NCBI RefSeq assembly: GCF_050563535.1 | Contig: NZ_JBNXUO010000003.1 | Location: 186,001-250,000, forward strand | Length of the DNA stretch: 64,000 nucleotides | Source: Falsiroseomonas sp050563535 | GTDB taxonomy: Bacteria; Pseudomonadota; Alphaproteobacteria; Acetobacterales; Acetobacteraceae | Direction of reading: 5' to 3' | Shown: positions 52,527-62,021 of the stretch, one piece after another | Position numbering within the stretch: position 1 is the stretch's first letter | Layout of the letters: every line of letters begins with the position of its first letter | Notes under the pieces: model-generated | Databases searched by the model: none | Seen by the model: the letters and a program-made list of their open reading frames with translations, nothing else | Told to the model about the DNA's origin: nothing | Position numbers and translations under genes: made by a program

Positions 52527-55500
52527 GCCCCCGCGCCGCCGCCGCGCCTGGCGCTGGCTGCTGGGCGCGCTGCTGGCGCTGGTCGCGCTGCCGCTGCTCG
52601 CGCTCGGCGGGGGGCTGATCTGGGCGAACAGCGAGGGTGGGCGCGCGGCGCTGGCGCGGCTGGCGGCGGCGCAGGTTCCTGGCCTGGCGCTGGAAGGGCT
52701 GGAAGGCCCCCTGCCCGGCCGGCTCGGCATCGCCCGGCTGACGCTGCGCGACGAGGCGGGGGTCTGGCTGGAGGTGGAGGGGGCGAGGCTCGCCTGGGAC
52801 CCCCGCGCCCTGCTGCGGCGGGAATTGCGGGTGGAGGCGCTGACGGCGCGCCGCGTGGCGGTCCATCGCGCCCCGCTGGGCGCGGACCCGCCCGCCCCGT
52901 CCGAACCCGGGCCGCTGCTGCCGGACCTGCCGCAGCTTCCCGTCGCGCTGCGGCTCGACCGGCTGGAGGTTGCGCGGATCGAACTCGGCGAGGCGCTGGC
53001 CGGCGCCGCCGCGGTGCTGCGGGCCGAAGGGCGCGCGGCGCTGGACGCGGGCGGGCTGACGCTGGCGGTCGATGCGGCGACCCAGGATGGCGGCAGCGTG
53101 CTGGGGGTGGAGGCCAACCTGCGCCCCGCCACCGGGCGGCTGGCCGCCCGCGCGACGCTGCGTGGCGAGGCCGGCGGGCCGGTTGCCCGGCTGCTCGGCC
53201 TGGCCGGCCGCGCGCCGGAACTGGACCTGGTGCTGGACGGCCCCGCCAGCGGGGCCGCGCTGACGCTGCGCGCCGCGGCGGGAGAGGGCCTCGGGCTCGA
53301 CCTGCGCGGCACGCTGCGCGCGCCGGATGCGCGCCGGGTCGGGCTGACGGTGGACGGGCGGGCCGATGCCTCCGGCCTCGTGGCGGGGCCGGCCGGGCGG
53401 CTTGCAGGGCCGTTCGACCTGCGGCTCGACGCCGATGGCCGGCCGGATGGCACTTTCGACCTGCGGGAGCTTCGCCTGGCCGGTGCGGCGGGGGTGGTGG
53501 AGGCGTCCGGGCGGCTCGACCCCGGCGGCGGTTCCACGGCATTGCGGCTCCGCGCCACGCTGCGGCCTTCCGCCGTCTTCGCCGGCTTGCTGCCGGGCGA
53601 GGCGCTGGGCTGGGAGGCGTTCGAGGCCGCGGCCGAGGTCACCGGCGCGCTCGCCGCACCGGCCGTCGCGCTCGATCTCGGCGTCACCGGCTTCCGATCC
53701 GCCGTCGCGCCACTCGCCGCCCTGCTCGGCCCGGCGCCGCGCCTGCGGCTGCGCGCCGTGGCGCCGGACCGGATCGAGGCGCTGACCCTGACCGGCCAGG
53801 CGATCGAGGCCGAGGCGCAGGGGCGGGTGGGCGCGACGCTCGACCTCACCTTCCGCGCCGCGGTCGCGGCGGTGGAGGGGGCTGCGCTGGGCCTGTCGGG
53901 GGGGCTGCGGCTGCGCGGCACGGCGGCCGGCGCCGCCGCGGACCCGACGGTCACGCTCGATGCCGCCTCCGACCGGCTGGAGGTGGCGGGGCGCGTGCTG
54001 GAAGGGCTGTCGCTGTCGGCCCGCATCGCCGCGCCGGCGACGGCCCCGGCGGTGGAGGCCCGTGCGGCGGGTCGCTTCCAGGACCTGCCGATCGGCCTCG
54101 ACCTGCGCGGCGGCCCCGACGCGGATGGCTGGCTTCGGCTGGAGGCGGCGGAGGCCAGCTTCGGCCCCGCGCGCCTGACAGCCGCGGGCAGGCTGCGGCC
54201 GGACCCGCCGCTGTTCGACGGCACGGCGACCCTCGCCGTCCCGGACCTCGCCCCCTTCGCGCCGCTGGCCGGCCAGGCGCTTGGCGGCAGGCTGCGGCTG
54301 GAGGCCCGGCTTGCGCCCCGCGACGGCGCGCAAGGGATCGAGGCGCGGCTGGAGGCGCCGGAGCTTCGCGCGGGCGGCGTGACGGCCGAGCGCATCGCCG
54401 CGACGGTAGAGGGCACGCCGGCCGGCTTCGACTGGACCCTCGCCGGCCGCGCCCAGGGGGTCGAGGCCGAGGCCCGCGGGCGCCTCGCCGAGGCTGCGGG
54501 CGGGAGGCGGCTCGACCTCGCCGCGCTGCGCGCGACGGCGCAGGGCGAGACGGTGCGGCTCTCGGCGCCGGCGCGCATCACGCTGGCGGCCGGCGGCGGG
54601 GTCGAGATCGGGGCGGCGACGCTCGCCCTGCCCCGCGGCGGCAGCCTGCGCGCAGAAGGACGCTGGGGGCCGGACCGGGCGGATATCCGGGCGCAGCTCG
54701 CGCCCTTCAACCTGGCGGGGATCGCCGCGCTGCTGCCGGACATCGCGCCGGCCGGAACGGTGAGCGGGGAGGCGCGGATCACCGGGCCCGTCGCGGCGCC
54801 GGAGGTCGCGGCCACGCTGCGCGGCACCGGGCTGCGCGCCGGCGCGCCCTGGGGGCGCGGCCTGCCTGCCGGCGAGCTGCGCGCCGAGATCCGCCGCAGC
54901 GGGGATGGCGCGGTGGCGGGCAATGCCGAGGCGCGGCTCGGCGCCGCGCTGCGGCTGAACGCGACCGCGCGGATGCCGCAGGGGCCCGGCGCGTCGCAGC
55001 CGCTGGACGGCACTCTGGAGGGCACCATCGACCTCGCCTCCCTGACCTCGACCCTGCTGGCCGCGGGGGGCGACCGCGTGACCGGGCGGCTGGCGCTGAA
55101 CCTGCGGACCAGCGGCCCCGCCGATGCGCCGGTGCTGGGGGGCGAGGCGCGGCTGACCGGCGGCAGCTACCGCAACCCGCTGCTCGGCGTGGCGGTGACG
55201 GAGCTGGCGGGCACGCTGCGGCCGGACGGGTCGCGGCTGCGCGCCGACATCGCCGGGCGGACCCCCGGCGGCGGGCGGCTCGGCCTCGGCGGCACGATCG
55301 AGCCGATGACGCAGTACCTCCCGCTCGACCTGGTGCTGACGGCGCAGGGCGCGCAGCCGGTCGCCTCCGACATCCTGCGCGCCACGCTGGATGCGGAGCT
55401 GCGGCTGGCCGGGCTGCTCGGGACCGGCGCGACGCTGTCGGGGCCCATCCGCATCCGGCGGGCGGAGATCCGCGTGCCGGACCAGCTTCCCGCCTCGGTC

Positions 55501-56349
55501 CGCACGCTCGGCGAGGTGACCGAGCGCGGCGCACCGCCCGGCCGCGCGCCGCGGCCGACGCAGCTCCGCCAGCGCCCGGCCGGGGGTGGCGGCAGCGCGC
55601 CCATCGCGCTGGCCATCCAGGTGCAGGCACCGCGCAACGTCTTCGTGCGGGGCCGCGGGCTCGATGCCGAGCTGGGCGGCGAACTGGCCATCGGCGGCCG
55701 CGTGGACGCACCCGAGATCAACGGGGAGCTGGAGCTGCGCCGCGGCGACCTCGCGGTGATCGGCCGGCGGCTCGCCTTCGACCGCGGGCGGCTCGATTTC
55801 CAGGGCGGGCTGCTGCCGGAGCTTGATTTCCGCGCATCCAGCCGCGCTGGGGCGGTGACGGTGCGGGTGGAGGTCACGGGCTCGCCCACCGCGCCGCAGA
55901 TCACCTTCAGCTCCACCCCGGAACTGCCGCAGGACGAGATCCTGGCCCGGCTACTGTTCGACCGCCCGCTGCGCGACCTGTCGCCCTTCGAGATTGCGCA
56001 GGTCGCCCAGGCCGTGGCCGGGGCGACAGGCCTGCCGGGCGGCGGCGCGACGGGGCTGCTCGACCGCGTGCGGCAGACCATCGGGCTGGACCGCCTGGCG
56101 GTCGGCGGCGGCGGGGAGGGCGCCAATCGCCGCACCTCCGCTGAGGAGCGGAGCGGCGCGACGCTGGAAGCGGGGCGCTACGTGGCGGACGGGGTCTATC
56201 TCGGCGTGCGCCAGGGCACCGAGCCCGGCTCCTCCCGCGTCGGCGTCCGGGTGGACCTGACGCCGCGGCTGCGGCTGGAGGCCGAGACCGGCGACCGCGA
56301 GGCGGGGGAACGCGTGGGCGTGTCGATGGAGTGGGAGTGGGGGCGCTGA
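52501..56349 (+). CDS. tamB: Translocation and assembly module TamB
   Basis: 1,282 residues. A single N-terminal membrane helix at about 16-40 is followed by a very long region of repeating beta strands that predicts a periplasm-spanning groove. The end carries the DUF490 domain (QDEILARLLFDRPLRDLSPF and the final MEWEWGR). The ATG at 52501 lies inside the last codons of tamA, in another frame, so the genes are coupled. Composition is extreme, with many Arg/Ala/Gly/Leu residues. Confidence 0.93.
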   Translation: MSGSDRPSEPPRRRRAWRWLLGALLALVALPLLALGGGLIWANSEGGRAALARLAAAQVPGLALEGLEGPLPGRLGIARLTLRDEAGVWLEVEGARLAWDPRALLRRELRVEALTARRVAVHRAPLGADPPAPSEPGPLLPDLPQLPVALRLDRLEVARIELGEALAGAAAVLRAEGRAALDAGGLTLAVDAATQDGGSVLGVEANLRPATGRLAARATLRGEAGGPVARLLGLAGRAPELDLVLDGPASGAALTLRAAAGEGLGLDLRGTLRAPDARRVGLTVDGRADASGLVAGPAGRLAGPFDLRLDADGRPDGTFDLRELRLAGAAGVVEASGRLDPGGGSTALRLRATLRPSAVFAGLLPGEALGWEAFEAAAEVTGALAAPAVALDLGVTGFRSAVAPLAALLGPAPRLRLRAVAPDRIEALTLTGQAIEAEAQGRVGATLDLTFRAAVAAVEGAALGLSGGLRLRGTAAGAAADPTVTLDAASDRLEVAGRVLEGLSLSARIAAPATAPAVEARAAGRFQDLPIGLDLRGGPDADGWLRLEAAEASFGPARLTAAGRLRPDPPLFDGTATLAVPDLAPFAPLAGQALGGRLRLEARLAPRDGAQGIEARLEAPELRAGGVTAERIAATVEGTPAGFDWTLAGRAQGVEAEARGRLAEAAGGRRLDLAALRATAQGETVRLSAPARITLAAGGGVEIGAATLALPRGGSLRAEGRWGPDRADIRAQLAPFNLAGIAALLPDIAPAGTVSGEARITGPVAAPEVAATLRGTGLRAGAPWGRGLPAGELRAEIRRSGDGAVAGNAEARLGAALRLNATARMPQGPGASQPLDGTLEGTIDLASLTSTLLAAGGDRVTGRLALNLRTSGPADAPVLGGEARLTGGSYRNPLLGVAVTELAGTLRPDGSRLRADIAGRTPGGGRLGLGGTIEPMTQYLPLDLVLTAQGAQPVASDILRATLDAELRLAGLLGTGATLSGPIRIRRAEIRVPDQLPASVRTLGEVTERGAPPGRAPRPTQLRQRPAGGGGSAPIALAIQVQAPRNVFVRGRGLDAELGGELAIGGRVDAPEINGELELRRGDLAVIGRRLAFDRGRLDFQGGLLPELDFRASSRAGAVTVRVEVTGSPTAPQITFSSTPELPQDEILARLLFDRPLRDLSPFEIAQVAQAVAGATGLPGGGATGLLDRVRQTIGLDRLAVGGGGEGANRRTSAEERSGATLEAGRYVADGVYLGVRQGTEPGSSRVGVRVDLTPRLRLEAETGDREAGERVGVSMEWEWGR

Positions 56350-56362
56350 GCGTGCGCCACCG

Positions 56363-57643
56363 TCACGCCAGGTCCGGCGCCCGAGCCAGCAGCGCGGCAT
56401 CGAGCTCCGCACGGCGGTCCCAGAGCCCGCGGTACCAGGCGAGCCGCGCGCCCAACTGGTCGGCCAGGAGAGGGCCGTCCGGCCCTTCCAGCTGGGCATA
56501 GGCGAAGACCGCGACCTCCGGATTAAGCGCCCGCACCGCGGCCGCCTGCGCCGCGGTCGCGACCTGCACGGCATGGACGCGGCGGAAGGCGTCGGGCGGC
56601 AGGCGGGCGGGGTCGATGTCGCTCTCCTGTACGATCACCGCGCCCGAGCGTCGAAGCGCGCGAAGCTCCGAGAGCGCCTCCGCCCCGTCGAGGCCCCGGC
56701 GCTGGAGGATGACGAGGCGCGGCGTGTCCCCGGCCCCGGCCGGCGGCGCCGCCTGCGGCCCGGCCACGGTGCCGATCCCCGGACGGGTCGCGAGCGCGGC
56801 CAGCGGGTCCAGGATGCGGGCGCGCGCGGCCTCGGCTTCCCCGGGCAGGGTGCGGCCGACCAGCAGCAGCGGGTCCGGGCGGACCCGCGCGGCGCGCCAC
56901 ACATATTGCAGCGGCAGCGCGCGGCGCGACCATTCCGCCATGTCGATGCCGAGCGCGGCGAAGCCCGGCGCCATCGCCTTCGCGAATGCCTCGGCCTTGT
57001 CGCGCCCGAAGATCCGGGGCGCCACTTCCAGCGGGACATAGCCCGCGGCGCGCAGCGCATCGTGCATCGTCGCGCGCGTGAACCAGCGCAGATGCGTGCG
57101 GTCGAACAGCCCCATGCGTTCATAGCGCCAGTCGCCGCACAGCAGGCGGTGGGCGAAGGACCAGTGTTCGAGGTTGGGGATGCAGACCAGCAGCACGCCC
57201 CGGTCAGACAGCAGGCGGATGTCGCGCGCCAGCACCGCCCAGGGGTCGCGCAGGTGTTCCAGCACGTCGCCGAAGACGATGGCGTCGAGGCTGCCTTCCG
57301 CGACCGGCGGCGGCACCGTCTCGATGTCGGTGCCGTGGACCTCGGCGTAGTGGCCGCGGGCATGGGCGGCGAGTGCGGGGTCCGGCTCGATCCCGATCAG
57401 CCGCGCCGCCGGGTTGCGCCGGCGGAAGGCGCCGCCCAGCGCGCCGGCGCCGCAGCCCACGTCGAGCACCGCGCGGGCATCGAGCGGGATGCGCGACAGC
57501 AGGTCCGGATTGGCATGCGCGCCATAGGTGGTGGCGGGATCGGGCGCGGCCGCGGCCTGGCTCACGGCGCGACGCCGGGCGATGCGGGTGGCAGTCGGCG
57601 CGGCATCCGGGGGTCCTTGCGCGGGCGGGCCGGCATCGGACAC
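56363..57643 (-). CDS. SAM-dependent methyltransferase with an extra C-terminal domain
   Basis: 426 residues. Residues about 58-250 form a class I methyltransferase: VLDVGCGAGALGGAF is motif I, GIEPDPALAAHA motif II, and DAIVFGDVLEHLRDPW motif IV. The remaining 170 residues contain a second alpha/beta-type segment (RLVILQRRGLDGAEALSELR, then GAVIVQESDIDPARL), like part of a glycosyltransferase, and end in ALLARAPDLA. Its place beside tamB and ABC-F genes gives no functional clue. The start is ATG 57643. Confidence 0.8.
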   Translation of the reverse strand: MSDAGPPAQGPPDAAPTATRIARRRAVSQAAAAPDPATTYGAHANPDLLSRIPLDARAVLDVGCGAGALGGAFRRRNPAARLIGIEPDPALAAHARGHYAEVHGTDIETVPPPVAEGSLDAIVFGDVLEHLRDPWAVLARDIRLLSDRGVLLVCIPNLEHWSFAHRLLCGDWRYERMGLFDRTHLRWFTRATMHDALRAAGYVPLEVAPRIFGRDKAEAFAKAMAPGFAALGIDMAEWSRRALPLQYVWRAARVRPDPLLLVGRTLPGEAEAARARILDPLAALATRPGIGTVAGPQAAPPAGAGDTPRLVILQRRGLDGAEALSELRALRRSGAVIVQESDIDPARLPPDAFRRVHAVQVATAAQAAAVRALNPEVAVFAYAQLEGPDGPLLADQLGARLAWYRGLWDRRAELDAALLARAPDLA

Positions 57644-57708
57644 CGGCGGGCCGCAGGGATCAACCCCGCCTGCTTGACGCGGGGCGGGCCTGCCCCCATC
57701 CCCCGCCC

Positions 57709-59529
57709 ATGGCCCCTCCCCCGCTGCTGCATCTCCGCGACATCCGCCTGCGCCTGGGTTCCACGCAACTGCTGGACGGGGCGGAGATCATGGTCGGGCC
57801 GGGGGAGCGGCTGGCGCTGGTCGGGCGCAACGGGTCGGGCAAGTCGACGCTGCTGAAGATCGCGGCGGGGCTGCTCGACGCCGATGCAGGCACCCGCTTC
57901 CTCCAGCCCGGGGCGACGGTCCGCTACCTCCCGCAGGAGCCGGACCTGGGTGGCCATGCGACGACCGGCGACTATGTGGCGGCCGGGCTCGGCCCGGGCG
58001 ACGACCCGCACCGCGCGCGGCTGCTGCTGGAAGGCCTCGGCCTGACCGGGGACGAGGCGCCGGGCCGGCTTTCGGGGGGCGAGGCGCGGCGCGCGGCGCT
58101 GGCGCGCGCGCTGGCGCCGCGCCCCGACATCCTGCTGCTGGACGAGCCGACCAACCATCTGGACCTGCCCGCGATCGAATGGCTGGAAGGGGAACTGGCG
58201 CAGCTTCGCAGCGCGCTGGTGACGATCAGCCACGACCGCCGCTTCCTCCAGCGCCTGTCGCGCGCGATGGTCTGGCTGGACCGCGGCACGACGCGGCGGC
58301 TGGAACAGGGCTTCGCGCATTTCGAGGAATGGCGCGACCGCGTGCTGGAGGAGGAGGAGACCGAGGCCCACAAGCTGGCCCGGAAGATCGTGCGGGAGGA
58401 ACACTGGCTGCGCTACGGCGTCACCGCGCGGCGCAAGCGCAACGTCAAGCGCCTGGCCGGGCTGCAGGACCTGCGGAAGCGCCGGAAGGAACGCGTCGGC
58501 GCGCAGGGCAGCGTGCGGATGGCGGCGGCCGAGGGCGATGCCTCCGGCACGCTCGTGGTGGCGGCGGAAGGCATCGCCAAGGCCCATGGCGATGCGCCGC
58601 CGGTGGTGCGAGACTTCTCCACCCGCATCCTGCGCGGCGACCGCGTGGGCATCGTCGGGCCGAACGGCGCCGGCAAGACCACCCTGCTGAACCTGCTGAC
58701 CGGAGTGCTGGCGCCGGATTCCGGCACGGTGCGGCTGGGCGCCAACCTCCAGATGGTCACGCTGGACCAGAAGCGCGAACAGCTGGACCCGGACGCGACG
58801 CTGCAATCGGCGCTGACCGGCGGGTCGGGCGACATCGTGCAGGTCGGCGGGGAGAAGAAGCATGTCGTCGGCTACATGAAGGACTTCCTGTTCGTGGCGG
58901 AACAGGCGCGCACGCCGGTGGGCATGCTGTCGGGCGGGGAACGCGGGCGGCTGATGCTGGCGCGCGCCCTCGCCACGCCGTCCAACCTGCTGGTGCTGGA
59001 CGAGCCGACCAACGACCTCGACCTCGAGACGCTTGACCTGTTGCAGGAACTGCTCGGCGACTATGCGGGCACGGTCATCGTCGTCAGCCACGACCGCGAT
59101 TTCCTGGACCGCGTCGCCACCAACGTGATCGCCTGGGAAGGCGACGGTCGCTGGCAGGACTATGCCGGCGGCTATTCCGACATGGTCGCGCAGCGCGGCC
59201 GCGGGGTGGAGGCGAAGGCCGCGCCGGCGCAGGCGGCGCCCGCCCCCGCAGCCACGCGCGGCGGGGCCGAGGCGCCGCGGCCGGCCGCGAAGCCGAGGAT
59301 GTCCTTCAAGGACAGGCACGCGCTGGAGACGCTGCCCGCCCGCATCGCCCAGCTGGGGCGGGAGATCGCGGCCCTGCAGGGGCAGCTCGGCGATCCCGCG
59401 CTCTACGCGCGAGACCCGGCGGGCTTCGCCGCGCGCAGCAGCCTGCTCGGCAAGAAGATGGCCGAACGCGACGCGGCGGAGGACGAGTGGCTGCGGCTCG
59501 AGATGCTGCGCGAGGAGCTGGAGGGCTGA
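57709..59529 (+). CDS. ABC-F family ATPase (Uup-like)
   Basis: 606 residues. Two ABC domains: Walker A GRNGSGKST near the start and GPNGAGKTT in the second half; signatures LSGGEARRAALA and LSGGERGRLMLA; Walker B segments ILLLDEPTNHLD and LLVLDEPTNDLD. The linker between them is charged. There is no membrane region. The C-terminal helical extension (LPARIAQLGREIAALQGQL) is a coiled coil as in Uup. ABC-F proteins act on ribosomes or in DNA repair. The ATG at 57709 starts MAPPPLLHLRDI. Confidence 0.92.
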   Translation: MAPPPLLHLRDIRLRLGSTQLLDGAEIMVGPGERLALVGRNGSGKSTLLKIAAGLLDADAGTRFLQPGATVRYLPQEPDLGGHATTGDYVAAGLGPGDDPHRARLLLEGLGLTGDEAPGRLSGGEARRAALARALAPRPDILLLDEPTNHLDLPAIEWLEGELAQLRSALVTISHDRRFLQRLSRAMVWLDRGTTRRLEQGFAHFEEWRDRVLEEEETEAHKLARKIVREEHWLRYGVTARRKRNVKRLAGLQDLRKRRKERVGAQGSVRMAAAEGDASGTLVVAAEGIAKAHGDAPPVVRDFSTRILRGDRVGIVGPNGAGKTTLLNLLTGVLAPDSGTVRLGANLQMVTLDQKREQLDPDATLQSALTGGSGDIVQVGGEKKHVVGYMKDFLFVAEQARTPVGMLSGGERGRLMLARALATPSNLLVLDEPTNDLDLETLDLLQELLGDYAGTVIVVSHDRDFLDRVATNVIAWEGDGRWQDYAGGYSDMVAQRGRGVEAKAAPAQAAPAPAATRGGAEAPRPAAKPRMSFKDRHALETLPARIAQLGREIAALQGQLGDPALYARDPAGFAARSSLLGKKMAERDAAEDEWLRLEMLREELEG

Positions 59530-59592
59530 GGCGGCGCTGACGGCCGCCGCGCGACGTGGCATGCAGGTGCCTGGACCGGAAGGAGGGACGGC

Positions 59593-60807
59593 ATGACCAT
59601 CGGCGTCGGCGGATCGGATTTCGCGACGGAACTTGCGCGCATCCCGAACGGGCGGGATGCGGTGCCGCCGATCGGCGCGGAGGAACATGCCCGCCGGGTG
59701 GCGCGCGCGCAGGCGCGGATGGCCGAACTCGGCATCGCCGCGCTGTGGCTGGACGGCACGACCAACCTGGCCTGGCTGTGCGGCCTGAAGCACGGCCAGA
59801 GCGAGCGCCCAGTCGGCGCGGTGCTGCCGGTGCGCGGCCCCCTCTCCTACCTTGCGCCCGCCTTCGAGGTGGAGAAGCTGAAGACCATGCTGGCCCTTCC
59901 CGGCGAGGTGCGCGGCTGGGAGGAGGACGAGGACCCCTACGCCCTGTTCGCCGGGATGCTGCGCGAGGCCGACATCCCCGGCGGCACCGTGGCGCTGGAC
60001 GACATGGCCCGCGTCTTCGTGGCGGAGGGGATGCGCGCGGCGCTGCCGAACCACCGTTTCGTCGCCTCCGGCCCCGTCACCTCCCATCTGAGGGAGCGCA
60101 AGACGGAGCATGAGGTGGCGATCCTGCGCCAGGCGATGGCGATGACGCTCGGCATCCAGGCCGCGGCGGCGCGGGCGCTGCGGCCCGGCGTGACGACGGA
60201 GGAGGTGACGGAGTTCCTCGCCGCCGCGCATCGCAGGGCGGGCTTCGATGCCGGCCCCGCCTTCTCCATCGTGCTGTTCGGCGAACCAACCGCCTATCCG
60301 CATGGCGTGCCCTATCCCCAGACGCTGAAGGAGGGCGACGTGGTGCTGGTGGATGTGGGGGCGCCGCTGCACGGCTACATGTCCGACATCACGCGCAGCT
60401 ACGTCTTCGGCGAGCCGAGTCCGCGCCAGCGGGAGATCTGGGACCTGACGAAGCGCGCCCAGGCAGCGGGCTTCGCGGCGGCGCGGCCGGGGGCGCCCTG
60501 CGGCGGCATCGACGATGCCTGCCGCGGCGTGGTGACCGGCACAGGCTTCGGCCCGGGCTACAAGGTGCCGGGCCTGCCGCACCGCACCGGGCACGGCATC
60601 GGGATGGACGTGCACGAGGCGCCTTATTTCGTGGGCAACAACCGCGCGCCGCTCGCCATCGGCAACACCGGCAGCATCGAGCCGACCATCGCCATCTACG
60701 GCGAGTTCGGCATCCGGCTGGAAGACCATATCGTGGTGACCGAGACCGGCGCGGAATGGCTGACGCCGCCCGCGCCATCGATCGACGACCCGTTCGGGAG
60801 GGAATGA
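59593..60807 (+). CDS. M24-family peptidase (Xaa-Pro dipeptidase-like)
   Basis: 404 residues. An N-terminal creatinase-like domain is followed by the pita-bread domain with metal ligands in LVDVGAPLHGYMSDITRSYV, HRTGHGIGMDVHEAPYF and the later Glu residues (SIEPTI and GIRLEDHIV). It cleaves X-Pro or related dipeptides. The start follows GGAAGGAGG. The GST gene follows after 4 bases, likely co-transcribed. Confidence 0.92.
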   Translation: MTIGVGGSDFATELARIPNGRDAVPPIGAEEHARRVARAQARMAELGIAALWLDGTTNLAWLCGLKHGQSERPVGAVLPVRGPLSYLAPAFEVEKLKTMLALPGEVRGWEEDEDPYALFAGMLREADIPGGTVALDDMARVFVAEGMRAALPNHRFVASGPVTSHLRERKTEHEVAILRQAMAMTLGIQAAAARALRPGVTTEEVTEFLAAAHRRAGFDAGPAFSIVLFGEPTAYPHGVPYPQTLKEGDVVLVDVGAPLHGYMSDITRSYVFGEPSPRQREIWDLTKRAQAAGFAAARPGAPCGGIDDACRGVVTGTGFGPGYKVPGLPHRTGHGIGMDVHEAPYFVGNNRAPLAIGNTGSIEPTIAIYGEFGIRLEDHIVVTETGAEWLTPPAPSIDDPFGRE

Positions 60808-60811
60808 CGAG

Positions 60812-61468
60812 GTGCTGACCATCCATGGCTGCTGCCGTTCGCGCGCATCGCGCAACATCTGGCTGCTGGAGGAGATCGGGATGCCGTTCCGGCACGTCCC
60901 GGTCATCCAGGCCTATCGCCTGGCGGATCCGGGCGCGCCGGACGCGCCGGTCCACACCCGTTCGCCGGCCTTCCTGGCGCTGAACCCGAACGGCCACATC
61001 CCCGCAATGGAGGATGACGGGCTGGTGCTGCACGAGTCGCTGGCGATCAACCTCTACATCGCGAAGCGATACGGCGGCCCCTTCGGCCCTGCGGATGTGG
61101 CCGAGGACGGGCTGATGGGCATGTGGACGCTCTGGGCCGCGACGGAGGCGGAGCCCCACACCATCGAGATCCTGTTCAACCGCGCCGGAAAGCCGCCGGC
61201 GGAACGCGACGCGGCGAAGGCGGATGCGGCCGTGGCGGCGCTGCGCGCGCCCTTCGCGGTGCTGGACGGCGCGCTGGCGGCGACGGGCTGGCTGGTGGGC
61301 GGGCGCTTCACCGTGGCCGACGTGAATGTCGCCGAGGTGATCCGCTACGCCATGCCCGCGCCGGAACTGTTCGAGGGCGCGCCGCGCGTGAAGGCCTGGC
61401 TTGCCGCCTGCCACGCCCGCCCGGCCTTCCGGCGCATGATGGAGGCGCGGGAGAAGGAGCCGGCGTGA
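60812..61468 (+). CDS. Glutathione S-transferase family protein
   Basis: 218 residues from GTG 60812, preceded by GGGAGGGAATG. The N-terminal thioredoxin-like half shows RSRASRNIWLLEEIG and LNPNGHIPAMEDDGLVLHES, the glutathione-binding segment with Glu-Ser. The C-terminal half is all-helical (GRFTVADVNVAEVIRYA). It probably conjugates or reduces small molecules with glutathione. It lies 4 bases behind the peptidase gene and is followed by a strong hairpin. Confidence 0.9.
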   Translation: MLTIHGCCRSRASRNIWLLEEIGMPFRHVPVIQAYRLADPGAPDAPVHTRSPAFLALNPNGHIPAMEDDGLVLHESLAINLYIAKRYGGPFGPADVAEDGLMGMWTLWAATEAEPHTIEILFNRAGKPPAERDAAKADAAVAALRAPFAVLDGALAATGWLVGGRFTVADVNVAEVIRYAMPAPELFEGAPRVKAWLAACHARPAFRRMMEAREKEPA

Positions 61469-61473
61469 GACGC

Positions 61474-61516
61474 GCGATCCGCCGGGGAGGGACGCCGTCC
61501 CTCCCCGGCGGATCGC
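61474..61516. terminator. 19-bp perfect hairpin between GST and GAF genes
   Basis: 61474-61492 and 61498-61516 are perfectly complementary around a 5-base loop (CGCCG). It starts 5 bases after the GST stop and ends 4 bases before the GAF gene stop, fitting a bidirectional terminator without a T run. Confidence 0.75.
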
Positions 61517-61520
61517 CCGG

Positions 61521-62021
61521 CTAACCCTCCGCGATCACCTTCATCAGCCCCGGCGCGGCCAGCGCCGCGAAGGTCTCGGCCACCGCGACATCGGACTCGG
61601 TGTAGTAGTTCGCGTGGTGCAGCAGGTTGATGGTGCCGAGGCTGCGGCCGTCCCAGCGGACGGGGACGTTCAGCACGCTCTCGCAGCCCAGGCTGCGGAT
61701 CAGCTCGTGGTCGAAGAAGACGTCCTGGATGTCGGCGTAGCTGCGGCCGATGTAGCACTGCCCGGCGCCGAGCACGCGCTGGAACCAGTGGGTCTGGTTG
61801 ATCGGCTTGCGGCCGCCCACCGGGTATTCCTTCGGCATGTTGGAATAGTAGCGCTGGCTCTCGTTCGCGCCGGGATGGACGACCAGGATGGTGAACAGCC
61901 GGTGGCCGATCGCGTGCCCCATCGCCGCGTCGAGCGCGGAGAACAGCGGGCCGGGCTGCCCGCCATCCGCCGCGGCGGCGACGACGGAGGCGATGTGCGG
62001 CGTGGGGTCGGGACGGGTCAT
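61521..62021 (-). CDS. GAF-domain protein at the end of a liv-type operon
   Basis: 166 residues, almost all a single GAF domain: FTILVVHPGANESQRYYSN, then SVLNVPVRWDGRSLGTINLL and a final AVAETFAALAAPGLMKVI. There is no output domain. GAF domains bind small ligands. The ATG overlaps the livM stop (ATGA), so it is coupled to a branched-chain amino acid or amide transporter. A ligand-sensing or enzyme-partner role for the transported substrate is plausible. Confidence 0.82.
   Translation of the reverse strand: MTRPDPTPHIASVVAAAADGGQPGPLFSALDAAMGHAIGHRLFTILVVHPGANESQRYYSNMPKEYPVGGRKPINQTHWFQRVLGAGQCYIGRSYADIQDVFFDHELIRSLGCESVLNVPVRWDGRSLGTINLLHHANYYTESDVAVAETFAALAAPGLMKVIAEG

Noticed and set aside
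50676..55028. A frame of over 1,400 codons opposite tamA and tamB
   Set aside because: The predicted protein is low-complexity Ala/Arg/Ser with no motif; it mirrors the real tamA-tamB codons.
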